In this document: positions 17,747 through 26,938 of the stretch, piece after piece | How the letters are laid out: every line of letters starts with the position of its first letter | How positions within the stretch are numbered: position 1 is the stretch's first letter | Origin: Streptomyces sp. Q6 | GTDB taxonomy: Bacteria > Actinomycetota > Actinomycetes > Streptomycetales > Streptomycetaceae | DNA: 64,000 bases | Assembly: GCF_036967205.1 (NCBI RefSeq) | Contig: NZ_CP146022.1 | Span: 2,666,001 to 2,730,000 of the forward strand | Reading direction: 5' to 3' | Translations under genes and position numbers: made by a program | Notes under the pieces: generated by a model | What the model was told of the DNA's origin: nothing | The model's input: the letters and a program-made list of their open reading frames with translations, nothing else | The model's database searches: none

Positions 17747-17786
17747 GGCGCAAACCTTACGGGACGGGTCCGACACCCGAAAAAGG

Positions 17787-18209
17787 TCAGACGGAAAGCG
17801 TGACCGTGATGTTGCCGCGGGTCGCCTTGGAGTACGGGCAGACCTGGTGGGCCTTCTCGATCAGGGCCTGCGCGGTGGCCGCGTCGGCGTTCGGGATCGA
17901 GGCCGAGATGTCGACGATGAGGCCGAAGCCCTCGTCGTTCTTGCCGATGCCGACCTTCGCGGTGAGGGTCGAGCCGGTGATGTCCACGCCCTCCTGGCGG
18001 GCGACGACGGCGAGGGCACCCTGGAAGCAGGCGCTGTAGCCGGCGGCGAAGAGCTGCTCCGGGTTGGTGCCCGCACCCGAACCGCCCTGCTCCTTGGGCG
18101 GGTTGACGACGACGTCGAGCTTGCCGTCGTCGGTGGAGACGCGGCCGTCGCGACCGTTCTCGGCGGTGGCTACGGCGGTGTAGACGACATCGGACTGCGT
18201 GATGGCCAT
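17787..18209 (-). CDS. ohr: organic hydroperoxide resistance protein (Ohr/OsmC)
   Basis: This is a 140-residue thiol peroxidase that reduces organic and fatty-acid hydroperoxides. Both redox cysteines are in place: C60 in GYSACFQGAL and C124 in HQVCPYSKATRGN, and GTNPEQLFAAGY is the Ohr signature before the first one. An OhrR-type regulator is often nearby. The only MarR protein here (19455) lacks the N-terminal sensing Cys and is separated by another gene, so that link is weak. Confidence 0.92.
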   Translation of the reverse strand: MAITQSDVVYTAVATAENGRDGRVSTDDGKLDVVVNPPKEQGGSGAGTNPEQLFAAGYSACFQGALAVVARQEGVDITGSTLTAKVGIGKNDEGFGLIVDISASIPNADAATAQALIEKAHQVCPYSKATRGNITVTLSV

Positions 18210-18286
18210 GACCGGCTCCCTCGTTCGCTCATTTCAATAGGCGGAAGGAGGTTACCGAATCATGGAACATCACGGTGTGGCGTGGG

Positions 18287-19318
18287 TCACTCGCCGAGCT
18301 TGACGACCATCTTTCCGGTGTTGTCGCCGCGCAGGACGCCGAGGAACGCCTCCAGGTTGTTCTCGATGCCCTCGACGACCGTCTCGCGGTACTTCAGCTC
18401 GCCGGAGCGGATCCAGGCGCCGACCTCCTGCACGAACTGCGGCTGAAGGTCGTAGTGGTCGCCGACGAGGAAGCCCTCGATACGGCCGCGGGTCTGGATG
18501 AGGCGGGCCAGGTTGCGCGGGCCGGGAGCCGGCTCCGTGCTGTTGTAGACCGAGATCGCGCCACAGATGGCGATGCGGCCGTCGCGGTTCAGGCGGGCGA
18601 TGGCCGCCTCCAGGTGGTCGCCGCCGACATTGTCGAAGTAGACGTCGATGCCGTCGGGGGCCGCCTGCTTCAGCTGCTCGTGGACGTCGCCGTTCTTGTA
18701 GTTGAAGGCCGCGTCGAAGCCGTACTCCTCGATGAGGAGCTTGACCTTGTCGTCCGAACCGGCCGAGCCGACGACGCGCGAGGCGCCCTTGAGCTTGGCG
18801 ATCTGGCCGACCTGGCCGCCGACCGCGCCGGCCGCGCCGGACACGAAGACGCTGTCGCCCTCCTTGAAGGCGAGGGTGCGCAGCAGGCCCGCGTACGCCG
18901 TGAGGCCGGTCATGCCGAGCACGCCGAGGTACGTGGACAGGGGCGCGGCCTCGGGGTCGACCTTGACGGCCTGCTTCGCGTCGAACGTCGCGTACTCGCG
19001 CCAGCCGAAGAAGTGCAGGACGTGGTCGCCGACCGCGACGCCCTCGTCGTTCGAGGCGATGACGACGCCGACGGCACCGGCCTGCATGGCCTTGCCCAGC
19101 TCGTACGGGGCGACGTACGACTTCGCGGCGCTCATCCGGCCGCGCATGTACGGGTCGACCGACACGTACAGGTTCTTGACCAGCACCTGACCGGGGCCGG
19201 GCGCCTCCACGGGGACCTCGCGCAGCTCGAAGTCCTCGGGCTTGGGCCAGCCGACCGGGCGGCTGATCAAGGCCCACTCGCGGCCGGTGGCGGGGATCTG
19301 GGGGGTCTCGGCGGCCAT
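18287..19318 (-). CDS. NADP-dependent oxidoreductase, zinc-free MDR family
   Basis: This is a 343-residue medium-chain reductase of the leukotriene B4 12-hydroxydehydrogenase/15-oxo-prostaglandin reductase type, which reduces alpha,beta-unsaturated carbonyls with NADPH. No zinc ligands are present. The cofactor site is VFVSGAAGAVGGQVGQIAKL, and DVYFDNVGGDHLEAAI is a signature of this subgroup. The N-terminal VDPYMRGRM is also typical. It is divergent from marR, with two related operator-like repeats in between, so MarR control is likely. It fits a detoxification role beside Ohr. Confidence 0.88.
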   Translation of the reverse strand: MAAETPQIPATGREWALISRPVGWPKPEDFELREVPVEAPGPGQVLVKNLYVSVDPYMRGRMSAAKSYVAPYELGKAMQAGAVGVVIASNDEGVAVGDHVLHFFGWREYATFDAKQAVKVDPEAAPLSTYLGVLGMTGLTAYAGLLRTLAFKEGDSVFVSGAAGAVGGQVGQIAKLKGASRVVGSAGSDDKVKLLIEEYGFDAAFNYKNGDVHEQLKQAAPDGIDVYFDNVGGDHLEAAIARLNRDGRIAICGAISVYNSTEPAPGPRNLARLIQTRGRIEGFLVGDHYDLQPQFVQEVGAWIRSGELKYRETVVEGIENNLEAFLGVLRGDNTGKMVVKLGE

Positions 19319-19380
19319 GCGCTGAATCCTTCGTCGCAGAGGGGGAACTTCACGCGCCGCTGGGGGGAGCGTCACGGGAA

Positions 19381-19433
19381 GAATATTTCAGTACGTGAAA
19401 CAACCATGCTCCTGAATATTTCATGATGTCAAG
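19381..19433. promoter_or_regulatory. paired MarR-type operators
   Basis: GAATATTTCA occurs twice, at 19381-19390 and 19414-19423, exactly 33 bp apart (about three helical turns). The first copy begins the dyad TTTCAGTACGTGAAA (19386-19400). The second begins the weaker TTTCATGATGTCAAG (19419-19433). They lie between the divergent oxidoreductase and marR starts in an AT-richer patch, and are probably bound by the adjacent MarR. Confidence 0.6.
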
Positions 19434-19454
19434 TAACTGGGTACCCTGAATGAC

Positions 19455-19892
19455 ATGACCAGTACCCGCCCCCGCCGTACGGACGCACTCACGCTCGAAG
19501 TCGTCGAGCTGATCGGCGCCGTCGTCGCCCGCTATCACGAGGAGTACGAGCAGGCCGCGGGGCGGCACGGGCTGACCGGGGCGCAGGCGCGGGTGCTCGG
19601 CCTGCTGGCGCTCGATCCGCTGCCGATGCGGCAGATCGCCCAGCGGCTGAAGTGCGAGCCGTCGAACATCACGGGGATCGTGGACCGCCTGGAGGCACGC
19701 GGGCTCGTGGAGCGGCGGCCCTCGCCCGGGGACCGGCGCGTGAAGGTGGCCGCGCCGACGGACGAGGGCACGCGGGTGGCCGAAAGCCTGCGGGAGTCCC
19801 TCGACTTCGCGCGCGAGCCGCTGGCCGGACTCTCGCGGGAGGAGCGCGTGGTGTTCCGGGACATGCTGCGGCGGATGCTCGGGGTGGACTGA
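19455..19892 (+). CDS. MarR family transcriptional regulator
   Basis: This is a 145-residue winged-helix regulator. The recognition region is MRQIAQRLKCEPSNITGIVD at about residues 58-77, followed by the wing SPGDRRVKVAAPTDEG. A single Cys in the recognition helix is the only candidate redox residue, so it is not a classical OhrR. The start is an ATG 22 bases after the second operator-like repeat. It probably represses itself and the divergent NADPH oxidoreductase in the absence of a phenolic or electrophilic ligand. Confidence 0.88.
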   Translation: MTSTRPRRTDALTLEVVELIGAVVARYHEEYEQAAGRHGLTGAQARVLGLLALDPLPMRQIAQRLKCEPSNITGIVDRLEARGLVERRPSPGDRRVKVAAPTDEGTRVAESLRESLDFAREPLAGLSREERVVFRDMLRRMLGVD

Positions 19893-19923
19893 CCCCCGGG
19901 ACGCCCGCCCGGTTCGCCTCGGG

Positions 19924-20576
19924 CTACGTGCACCACCACAGGAACCGGTCGCAGGTCGGGGACGGCGACGGGTCGGGGGCCGCGCTGGTGGCCGTCGGGC
20001 GCGGGGCCGAGGTGGTCGGACGCGCTGTCGTCGGGGAACCCTGGGGCGAGGTGGCCGCCGAGGACGTGGCGCCGGCCGGGGTGTCGTCGTGCCGCGTGGG
20101 CCGCGCCGACGGGGAGCCCTCGGTACTGCCGGGGGTCGGGGACGCCGACGTGGACGCGGCCGTCGTGGTGGTGGTGCGCGCGGTGGTCGGCGCGGCCGGA
20201 TCCGCGTCCGAGCCCGAAGGCGGCGGGGACGTCGGGTCGCTCTCCAGGAGTTCCCCGTGGCGTCCGGGGCCGCCCGGGTGTCGTCGTTCCCCGCGGACTC
20301 CGTGCCGAGTTCGGCGAGGCCGAGACCGCCCGCCGCGAGAGCGAGCGCCGCTGTCGCGAGCAGGACCCGGCGTCTGCGGCGGCGGTGTGCCGTGCGGGGG
20401 CGGCGTCGGCCGCGCGGGCGGCCCGGCTCGCCGTCGGGCAGCGCCTCCGTCTCGTCGGCGGCCTCCTGCGCGGCGAGCGCTTCGGCGTACGCGCGCACGG
20501 CGTCGGCGGGGGTGCCGCACCCCGGGCAGGCCAGAGCGCCGTTGAGGTGCCTGCGGCACGGGTGGCAGTAGTCCAT
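19924..20576 (-). pseudogene. zinc-ribbon membrane-anchored protein (SCO2400-like), frameshifted
   Basis: The N-terminal part (MDYCHPCRRHLNGALACPGCG) has two CxxC knuckles that should hold zinc, then an Arg-rich stretch and one transmembrane segment (VLLATAALALAAGGLGLAEL). The C-terminal part, Pro/Ser/Thr-rich and ending CDRFLWWCT, is in a different frame. The break is at the CCCC run 20253-20256 on the plus strand. Adding one base there gives a single 217-residue protein. This architecture resembles the Streptomyces SCO2400 family of unknown function. As written, the first frame would run on into unrelated sequence, so a sequencing error or a recent mutation is likely. Confidence 0.65.
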
Positions 20577-20689
20577 GACGTAGGGAGGCTAGGCGCCCGA
20601 GCGGTGACGGAAGAAGCCTGTGCTGTGAAACTTCTGTGCGGAACACTCCGTTCCGACATCACGGGAGCGGGCCTGTTCGGGCAGACCCA

Positions 20690-20756
20690 TTGACACCTCC
20701 CCAGGGCCGTCCTTACTGTCACGCCAGCATTTCGAACGTGTGACGAAATATCGAAC
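20690..20756 (+). promoter_or_regulatory. promoter and IclR-type operator A
   Basis: TTGACA (20690-20695), an 18 bp spacer and TACTGT (20714-20719) form a good promoter. The operator-like TGACGAAATATCGAAC (20741-20756) starts 21 bases after the -10 box, with an extra TTCGAA at 20731-20736. It matches 12 of 16 positions of the motif shared with four other promoters in this window. Confidence 0.65.
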
Positions 20757-20775
20757 AGCTCAGGGGGCAACTGCC

Positions 20776-21936
20776 TTGCGCATCACGGGAATCAGCACGC
20801 ATGTGGTCGGGACTCCGTGGCGGAATCTGACCTACGTCCAGGTGCACACCGACGAGGGCATCACGGGCGTCGGCGAGACCCGGATGCTGGGCCACACCGA
20901 CGCTCTCATCGGCTACTTGAACGAGGCCAAGGCCAACCACATTCTCGGCTCCGATCCGTTCGCCGTCGAGGACCTCGTCAAGCGGATGAAGTACGGCGAC
21001 TACGGCCGCGCCGGCGAGATCGTCATGTCCGGCATCGCGGTGATCGAGATGGCCTGTTGGGACATCAAGGGCAAGGCCCTCGGCGTCCCCGTCTGGCAGC
21101 TGCTGGGCGGCAAGGTCACCGACAAGGTCAAGGCGTACGCCAACGGCTGGTACACCACGGAGCGGACGCCCGAGGCGTACCACAAGGCCGCGCGCACGGT
21201 GATGGAGCGCGGCTACAAGGCGCTGAAGATCGACCCCTTCGGGACCGGCCACTTCGAGCTCGACCACGCGCAGTCGCTGTACGCGGTCTCCCTGATCGAG
21301 GCCGTCCGCGACGCCATCGGGCCCGACGCGGAGCTGATGCTGGAGATGCACGGGCGGTTCTCCCCCGCCACGGCGATCCGGCTCGCCCGCGACCTCGCGC
21401 CGTTCAAGCCCGCGTGGCTGGAGGAGCCGGTGCCGCCGGAGAACCTCAAGGCGCTGGAGAAGGTCGCCGCGAAGGTCGACATGCCGGTCGCCACCGGTGA
21501 GCGGATCCACGACCGGATCGAGTTCCGGGAGCTCTTCGAGAGCCAGGCCGTCGACATCATCCAGCCCGACGTCGGTCACATCGGCGGCATCTGGGAGACG
21601 CGGAAGCTGGCCGCAACGGCCGAGACGCACTACATGCTCGTCGCCCCGCACAACGTGGGCGGCCCGGTGCTGACCGCCGCCTCGCTCCAGGTCGGCTTCA
21701 CCTCGCCGAACTTCAAGATCCTGGAGCACTTCAACGACTTCGCCGACGCCGACATCAAGAAGGTCGTCAAGGGCGCCCCGAAGGTCGTCGACGGCTACTT
21801 CGAGCTGTCGCACGAGCCGGGCCTCGGCGTCGAGTTCGACGCCGACGCGGCCGCCGAGTTCCCGCAGCAGCAGGCCCGGTTCGACCTGTGGGCCGAGGGC
21901 TGGGAGAAGCGCGACCCGACGGGCGGCTCCAAGTGA
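20776..21936 (+). CDS. enolase-superfamily sugar-acid dehydratase
   Basis: This is a 386-residue mandelate racemase/galactonate dehydratase-like enzyme. The metal ligands are expected at E190 (LMLEMHGRF), E216 (WLEEPVPPE) and E242 (GERIHDR). H192 and the D265/H292 pair (QPDVGHIGG, APHNVGG) are the acid/base groups, as in D-galactonate dehydratase. Such enzymes turn aldonates into 2-keto-3-deoxy acids. The TTG start at 20776 is chosen for its CAGGGGG ribosome-binding sequence and because an earlier in-frame GTG (20740) lies inside the operator. It is coupled by a 4 bp overlap to a zinc dehydrogenase. L-arabonate, galactonate or fuconate are possible substrates; the shared operator favours arabonate. 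Confidence 0.82.
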   Translation: MRITGISTHVVGTPWRNLTYVQVHTDEGITGVGETRMLGHTDALIGYLNEAKANHILGSDPFAVEDLVKRMKYGDYGRAGEIVMSGIAVIEMACWDIKGKALGVPVWQLLGGKVTDKVKAYANGWYTTERTPEAYHKAARTVMERGYKALKIDPFGTGHFELDHAQSLYAVSLIEAVRDAIGPDAELMLEMHGRFSPATAIRLARDLAPFKPAWLEEPVPPENLKALEKVAAKVDMPVATGERIHDRIEFRELFESQAVDIIQPDVGHIGGIWETRKLAATAETHYMLVAPHNVGGPVLTAASLQVGFTSPNFKILEHFNDFADADIKKVVKGAPKVVDGYFELSHEPGLGVEFDADAAAEFPQQQARFDLWAEGWEKRDPTGGSK

Positions 21937-22937
21937 GCAGCGCCGTCGTCGTCGAGGCGCCCGGCGAGCACCGGGTCGTGGCGCACGAGCCCGCCGCGCC
22001 GGGGCCCGGCGCGGCCCGGGTGCGGGTGCACGCCGTGGGCATCTGCGGCTCCGACCGCGAGGTGTACCAGGGCAACAGGCCCGAGGGGTACGTCCGTTAC
22101 CCGCTCACGCCCGGACACGAGTGGTCCGGTGTCGTGGACGCCGTGGGCGAGGGGGTGCCGGAGAGTCTGCTCGGGCGGAAGGTCGTCGGCGAGGGCTTCC
22201 GGAACTGCCAGGTGTGCGACCGGTGCCACGCGGGCGAGACAACGTTGTGCACCGCCGGGTACGAGGAGACCGGGTTCACCCAGCCGGGGGCCATGGCGGC
22301 CACGCTGACGCTGCCGGCGCGGCTGTTGCACGTACTGCCGGACGACGCCGACCTGACGGCCGCGGCGCTGCTCGAACCGGCCGCGTGCATCGCGGCCGCG
22401 GCGATCAAGGCGCAGGCGCTGCCCGGTGAGCGGGTGGCCGTGGTCGGGACCGGGACGCTCGGGATGTTCGCCGTGCAGTTCCTCGCGGCGGGGTCGCCGT
22501 CGGAGCTGCTCGTGGTGGGCTCGCGGGACGAACGGGCCGCGCTGTCACGGCAGTTCGGTGCCACCGACTTCCGCCTTCGGGGCGACGAGCTGCCGGACGA
22601 CTTCGACGTGGTGATCGAGACGGCCGGGTCGGCCTCGGCCGCGCGGACCGCCGCGTCGCTGCTGCGGCGGGGCGGACGGCTCGTCCTCACCGGGATTCCG
22701 GCGGCCGGGGCCGAGGGCCTCGACCCGACGGACCTGGTGGTGCGGCAGCTGGAGGTGCGGACCGTGTTCGGGGCCGCGCCGGACGCGTGGGCCCACGCGG
22801 TGCGGGTGTTCGGGGCAGGGCTGCTCGATCCGCTGCCGCTCGTGACGCACGAGGTTCCGCTGGAGCGTTTCGCCGAGGCCATCGAGTTGGTGGGCGCCGG
22901 GGATCCGAAGGTGGGGAAGGTTCTGTTGCGTCCTTGA
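21933..22937 (+). CDS. zinc-dependent sugar/polyol dehydrogenase (MDR)
   Basis: This is a 334-residue zinc alcohol dehydrogenase. The catalytic zinc ligands are C38 (VGICGSDRE) and H62-E63 (TPGHEWSG). The structural zinc cysteines are at 92, 95, 98 and 106. The NAD(P) motif VAVVGTGTLGMFAVQF follows. The GTG start overlaps the dehydratase stop by 4 bp. Next to a sugar-acid dehydratase, oxidation of an aldose at C1 to its lactone is the likely reaction, with L-arabinose the best guess; oxidation of a hydroxy acid is an alternative. Confidence 0.82.
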   Translation: MSSAVVVEAPGEHRVVAHEPAAPGPGAARVRVHAVGICGSDREVYQGNRPEGYVRYPLTPGHEWSGVVDAVGEGVPESLLGRKVVGEGFRNCQVCDRCHAGETTLCTAGYEETGFTQPGAMAATLTLPARLLHVLPDDADLTAAALLEPAACIAAAAIKAQALPGERVAVVGTGTLGMFAVQFLAAGSPSELLVVGSRDERAALSRQFGATDFRLRGDELPDDFDVVIETAGSASAARTAASLLRRGGRLVLTGIPAAGAEGLDPTDLVVRQLEVRTVFGAAPDAWAHAVRVFGAGLLDPLPLVTHEVPLERFAEAIELVGAGDPKVGKVLLRP

Positions 22938-22950
22938 GTCGTGCGCGGGG

Positions 22951-23072
22951 GATCTGCGGCGGTCCAACCGGCCGCGGGAGCCGACCTGTTGGACCGGTTC
23001 CCGCTCGTCGTGGCAGGTCGCGCCCCGCGGCGGAGCCGCAGATCGACACCGCCCCGCACCCCTTACGGGGCG
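22951..23072 (+). other. structured intergenic region with nested inverted repeats
   Basis: GATCTGCGGC (22951-22960) pairs perfectly with GCCGCAGATC (23035-23044). Inside, GGTCCAAC (22961-22968) pairs with GTTGGACC (22988-22995). A separate CGCCCC/GGGGCG hairpin (23050-23055, 23067-23072) followed by CTTT comes last and may terminate the upstream operon. The nesting predicts a multi-stem RNA of about 95 nt. No known riboswitch class was recognised. Confidence 0.5.
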
Positions 23073-23104
23073 CTTTCATCCGAACCCTGTTCGAAATCTC
23101 GAAC
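23064..23104 (+). promoter_or_regulatory. IclR-type operator B with candidate -10
   Basis: GTTCGAAATCTCGAAC at 23089-23104 is the best copy of the shared motif, with 6 bp arms GTTCGA/TCGAAC. TACGGG (23064-23069), 19 bases upstream, matches the TACGGT-type -10 box of the other sites. The -35 box is not convincing here. Confidence 0.65.
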
Positions 23105-23127
23105 CTATGGAACGTAAGGACAACAGC

Positions 23128-24084
23128 GTGACCTCCTCCCCCCGTCTCCCCGGCGAACCCGCCCTCTCCGCACTCGGGCTCGGCGCACCCGCCCTCGACC
23201 CGGCCGACGCCTCCGCGCACGCGTTCCCGGACGGGGGCACCTGGCGGGTCGAGATCCCCTCCGTCGAGGGGCCCGAGGCCGTCGGGGTCGTGCTCAAGGA
23301 GGCCTCGCGGCTCGATGTGCCGATCCACCGGATCAGCCAGGGCAGCGGCGTCTGGATGCTGCGCGACGCCGAGATCGTCGAGATGGTCGAGGCGACCGCC
23401 GAGCGCGACATCGAGCTGTGCCTGTTCACCGGGCCGCGCGGCACCTGGGACACCGGCGCCTCCGTGCGCACCGACTCGCGCGGCGCGGGCCTGCGGGCCC
23501 GGGGCCACGACGCCGTCGCCGGATGCGTCGAAGACGCCGTGCGCGCCACGGAGTTGGGCGTGAAGTGCCTGCTGGTCGCCGACGAGGGCGTCCTGTGGAC
23601 CCTGCACCGGGCGCGTACCCAGGGGGTCATCCCCGCCGACACCACCCTCAAGGTCTCCGCGCTGATCGGACCCGTGAATCCGGCCGCGTACGCGGTCTAC
23701 GAGCAGCTCGGCGCCGACTCCCTGAACGTGCCGAGCGACCTGACGCTCCAGCACCTCACCGAGATCCGGCGGGTCTCGGCCGCGCCGATGGACATGTACG
23801 TCGAGGCCCCCGACGACCTCGGCGGGTATGTCCGGATGTACGAGATCGCCGAACTCGTGCGGCGCGGCGCTCCGTTGTATCTGAAGTTCGGGCTCGCCAA
23901 GGCTCCGGCGATCTACCCCTACGGCGCCCACCTGCGCGACGTCACCCTCGACACCGCGCGCGAGCGGGTGCGCCGCGGACGGCTCGCGCTCGACCTCCTG
24001 GAGCGGCACGGCGCCGACACCGGGATGTCACCGCTCGGGTCCCGGCTGCCCGGTGATCTCAAGCGCTTCGACACGGCCCAATAA
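23128..24084 (+). CDS. TIM-barrel-like protein of unknown function, candidate sugar-acid lyase
   Basis: This is a 318-residue soluble protein. Alternating strand-helix units ([75 protein letters not shown]) suggest a TIM barrel, loosely like the peptidase U32 fold or HpcH-type aldolases. No zinc or Schiff-base lysine motif is certain, though KFGL carries a conserved-looking Lys. The GTG at 23128 is preferred to an ATG at 23107 because AAGGA lies 9 bases before it and the ATG directly abuts operator B. It lies between the dehydratase pair and the sugar transporter, so it is a candidate for cleaving or dehydrating the 2-keto-3-deoxy acid. Confidence 0.55.
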   Translation: MTSSPRLPGEPALSALGLGAPALDPADASAHAFPDGGTWRVEIPSVEGPEAVGVVLKEASRLDVPIHRISQGSGVWMLRDAEIVEMVEATAERDIELCLFTGPRGTWDTGASVRTDSRGAGLRARGHDAVAGCVEDAVRATELGVKCLLVADEGVLWTLHRARTQGVIPADTTLKVSALIGPVNPAAYAVYEQLGADSLNVPSDLTLQHLTEIRRVSAAPMDMYVEAPDDLGGYVRMYEIAELVRRGAPLYLKFGLAKAPAIYPYGAHLRDVTLDTARERVRRGRLALDLLERHGADTGMSPLGSRLPGDLKRFDTAQ

Positions 24085-24223
24085 CGTTCCGGAAACACAA
24101 CTTCCCAGATCCGCACAAGGCCGCGCAGAATCCGACGCAACTCTCCTCGGTCAACCCCCGCTCCTCACCAGCGACTTCGCACCGCCGACCGAGCTCTGCA
24201 CTCACACATCAAGGATGATGACC

Positions 24224-25339
24224 ATGCGAAACCGCCGAGCCGCTCTCGCAGCGATAGCCGCCTCCGCCTCCCTCGCCCTGACGCTGACCGCCTGCGGTCA
24301 AAGCAGCGAGGGCGGCAAGGACGAGGGCAAGAAGAGTGCCGAAGGATCGACGGTCGGCATCGCGATGCCGACGAAGTCCTCGGAGCGTTGGATCGCCGAC
24401 GGCAACAACGTCGTGAAGTCGCTGAAGGCGAAGGGCTACAAGACGAAGCTGGTCTTCGGCGAGGACGACCCCGACCAGCAGGTCTCGCAGATCGAGAACA
24501 TGATCACGCAGGGCGTCTCGGCGCTGATCGTCGCCGCGATCGACAACAAGTCGCTCAGCTCGGTGCTCCAGCAGGCCGCCGACGCCGACATCCCGGTCAT
24601 CGCCTACGACCGGCTCATCCTCGACTCGAAGAACGTCAGCTATTACGCGACGTTCGACAACGAGAAGGTCGGCGAGCTCCAGGCCGGTTCGCTGGTCACC
24701 AAGCTGGGCCTCGACTCCGGCAAGAAGGGCCCGTTCAACGTCGAGCTGTTCGCCGGCTCCAACGACGACAACAACACCAAGTACTTCTTCAACGGAGCGA
24801 TGAAGACGCTCCAGCCGTACATCGACAAGAAGCAGGTCGTCGTCAAGTCCGGCCAGACCAAGCTCAACCAGGTCACCACGCTGCGCTGGGACGGCGCCAC
24901 CGCCCAGAAGCGCATGGACGACATCCTGACCTCGACGTACAAGGGCAGCACCCGCGTGGACGCGGTGCTCTCCCCGTACGACGGCATCTCCATCGGCATC
25001 CTCTCCGCCCTGAAGTCGGACGGCTACGGCTCCAAGTCCAAGCCGCTGCCGGCCGTCTCGGGCCAGGACGCCGAGGTCGCCTCGGTGAAGTCGATCATCG
25101 CGGACGAGCAGTACTCGACCGTCTACAAGGACACCCGTGAGCTGGCCAAGGTCGCGGTGACCATGGTCGACGACGTGCTGCACGACAAGAAGCCCGAGGT
25201 CAACGACACCAAGACGTACGACAACGGCGCCAAGGTCGTCCCCTCGTACCTGCTCAAGCCCGTCCTGGTCACCAAGGAGAACTACGAGAAGGAACTGGTC
25301 GACGGCGGTTACTACACCAAGGCCGACCTGGGCCTGTAA
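24224..25339 (+). CDS. sugar ABC transporter substrate-binding lipoprotein (ChvE-like)
   Basis: This is a 371-residue periplasmic-binding-type lipoprotein. The signal ends at the lipobox LTAC (Cys24). The mature part is a ribose/xylose/ChvE-type two-lobe binder, with [42 protein letters not shown] and [13 protein letters not shown]. Of three clustered ATG codons, 24224 is best placed behind AAGGA. ATPase and permease genes follow directly. ChvE homologues bind arabinose, galactose and glucose, which fits the neighbouring enzymes. Confidence 0.9.
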   Translation: MRNRRAALAAIAASASLALTLTACGQSSEGGKDEGKKSAEGSTVGIAMPTKSSERWIADGNNVVKSLKAKGYKTKLVFGEDDPDQQVSQIENMITQGVSALIVAAIDNKSLSSVLQQAADADIPVIAYDRLILDSKNVSYYATFDNEKVGELQAGSLVTKLGLDSGKKGPFNVELFAGSNDDNNTKYFFNGAMKTLQPYIDKKQVVVKSGQTKLNQVTTLRWDGATAQKRMDDILTSTYKGSTRVDAVLSPYDGISIGILSALKSDGYGSKSKPLPAVSGQDAEVASVKSIIADEQYSTVYKDTRELAKVAVTMVDDVLHDKKPEVNDTKTYDNGAKVVPSYLLKPVLVTKENYEKELVDGGYYTKADLGL

Positions 25340-25375
25340 GTACCCCTGTCCGACCACTAGTTGAAGGGCACGACC

Positions 25376-26938
25376 ATGGCGGGACCCGTCCTGGAAATGC
25401 GCTCGATCGTCAAGACCTTTCCCGGTGTCAAAGCGCTCTCGGACGTCACGCTGACAGTACGTCAGGGCGAGGTCCACGCCATCTGCGGTGAGAACGGCGC
25501 CGGAAAGTCCACTTTGATGAAGGTGCTCTCCGGCGTCCATCCGCACGGCACGTACGAGGGCGAGATCCTCTTCGAGGGGCAGCCCTGCGAGTTCAAGGAC
25601 ATCAACGCGTCCGAGAAGCGCGGCATCGTGATCATCCATCAGGAACTGGCCCTCGTGCCGTTCCTGTCGATCGCCGAGAACATGTTCCTCGGCAACGAGC
25701 ACGCCACCCGCGGAATGATCGACTGGCGCGAGACCCTGCGCCACGCCACCCGGCAGCTGCGCCGGGTGGGCCTGTCCGAGAACCCCAACACCCGGATCGC
25801 CGACATCGGTGTCGGCAAGCAGCAGCTCGTGGAGATCGCCAAGGCGCTCGCCAAGGACGTGAAACTGCTGATCCTGGACGAGCCGACCGCGTCGCTCAAC
25901 GACGAGGACTCCGGCAAACTCCTCGACTTGATCCTGGAGTTGAAGGAACAGGGCATCACCTCGATCATCATCTCGCACAAGCTCAACGAGATCCGGCGCG
26001 TCGCCGACTCGGTGACGATCCTGCGCGACGGCCGCACCATCGAGACCCTCGACGTGCACGCCGACGAGACCAGTGAGGACCGGATCATCTCCGGGATGGT
26101 CGGCCGCGACCTGGAGCACCGCTTCCCCGAGCGGACCCCGCACCAGGCCGAGAAGGGCGCCGCCCCGGCCCTGGAGATCCGCAACTGGACCGTGCACCAC
26201 CCCATCGACCGCGAGCGCAAGGTCGTCGACGACGTCTCGCTGCACGTACGCCGCGGGGAGATCGTCGGCGTCGCGGGCCTGATGGGCGCCGGCCGCACCG
26301 AACTCGCGATGAGCGTCTTCGGGCGGACCTACGGCCGGTACGCGGGCGGCACCGTCCTCAAGGACGGCAAGGAGATCCGTACGAAGTCGGTCGCGGAGGC
26401 CGTCGGACACGGCATCGCCTACGCCACCGAGGACCGCAAGCACTACGGGCTCAACCTCATCGACACCATCAACCGCAACATCTCCCTCGCCGCGCTCGGC
26501 AAGGTCTCCAAGCGGGGTGTGGTCGACGAGCACGGCGAGCGTCAGGTCGCCGAGGAGTACCGCACGTCGATGAACATCAAGGCCCCGACGGTCTTCGAAC
26601 CGGCGGGCAAGCTGTCCGGCGGCAACCAGCAGAAGGTCGTCCTCAGCAAGTGGATCTTCGCGGGTCCCGAGGTGCTGATCCTCGACGAGCCGACCCGCGG
26701 GATCGACGTCGGTGCCAAGTACGAGATCTACACGGTCATCGACAAGCTGGCCGCCGAGGGGAAGGCGGTCGTCTTCATCTCGTCCGAGCTGCCCGAACTG
26801 CTCGGCATGTGCGACCGCATCTACACGATGAGCGCGGGACGGCTGACCGGTGAGGTCACCCGCGCGGAGGCGACGCAGGAGTCCCTGATGCGCCTGATGA
26901 CCAAGGACAAGAACGGGACAGAAGAGGTAACGCGATGA
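25376..26938 (+). CDS. sugar ABC transporter ATP-binding protein (GguA/MmsA-like)
   Basis: This is a 520-residue tandem ATPase. Domain 1 has Walker [10 protein letters not shown] at about residues 38-46 and Walker [12 protein letters not shown]. Domain 2 has a degenerate Walker A (GLMGAGRTE), the signature LSGGNQQK and [13 protein letters not shown], the usual asymmetry of ribose-type importers. The ATG at 25376 follows GAAGGG by 7 bases. Its stop overlaps the permease start by 4 bp. Confidence 0.93.
   Translation: MAGPVLEMRSIVKTFPGVKALSDVTLTVRQGEVHAICGENGAGKSTLMKVLSGVHPHGTYEGEILFEGQPCEFKDINASEKRGIVIIHQELALVPFLSIAENMFLGNEHATRGMIDWRETLRHATRQLRRVGLSENPNTRIADIGVGKQQLVEIAKALAKDVKLLILDEPTASLNDEDSGKLLDLILELKEQGITSIIISHKLNEIRRVADSVTILRDGRTIETLDVHADETSEDRIISGMVGRDLEHRFPERTPHQAEKGAAPALEIRNWTVHHPIDRERKVVDDVSLHVRRGEIVGVAGLMGAGRTELAMSVFGRTYGRYAGGTVLKDGKEIRTKSVAEAVGHGIAYATEDRKHYGLNLIDTINRNISLAALGKVSKRGVVDEHGERQVAEEYRTSMNIKAPTVFEPAGKLSGGNQQKVVLSKWIFAGPEVLILDEPTRGIDVGAKYEIYTVIDKLAAEGKAVVFISSELPELLGMCDRIYTMSAGRLTGEVTRAEATQESLMRLMTKDKNGTEEVTR

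Noticed and set aside
17787-19892. The MarR gene as OhrR, the peroxide-sensing regulator of ohr
   Set aside because: It lacks the N-terminal redox Cys of OhrR, and the operator-like repeats lie before the oxidoreductase, not before ohr.
22951-23044. tRNA or known riboswitch in the nested-repeat region
   Set aside because: No cloverleaf, anticodon arm or conserved riboswitch core could be fitted; only generic stems are visible.
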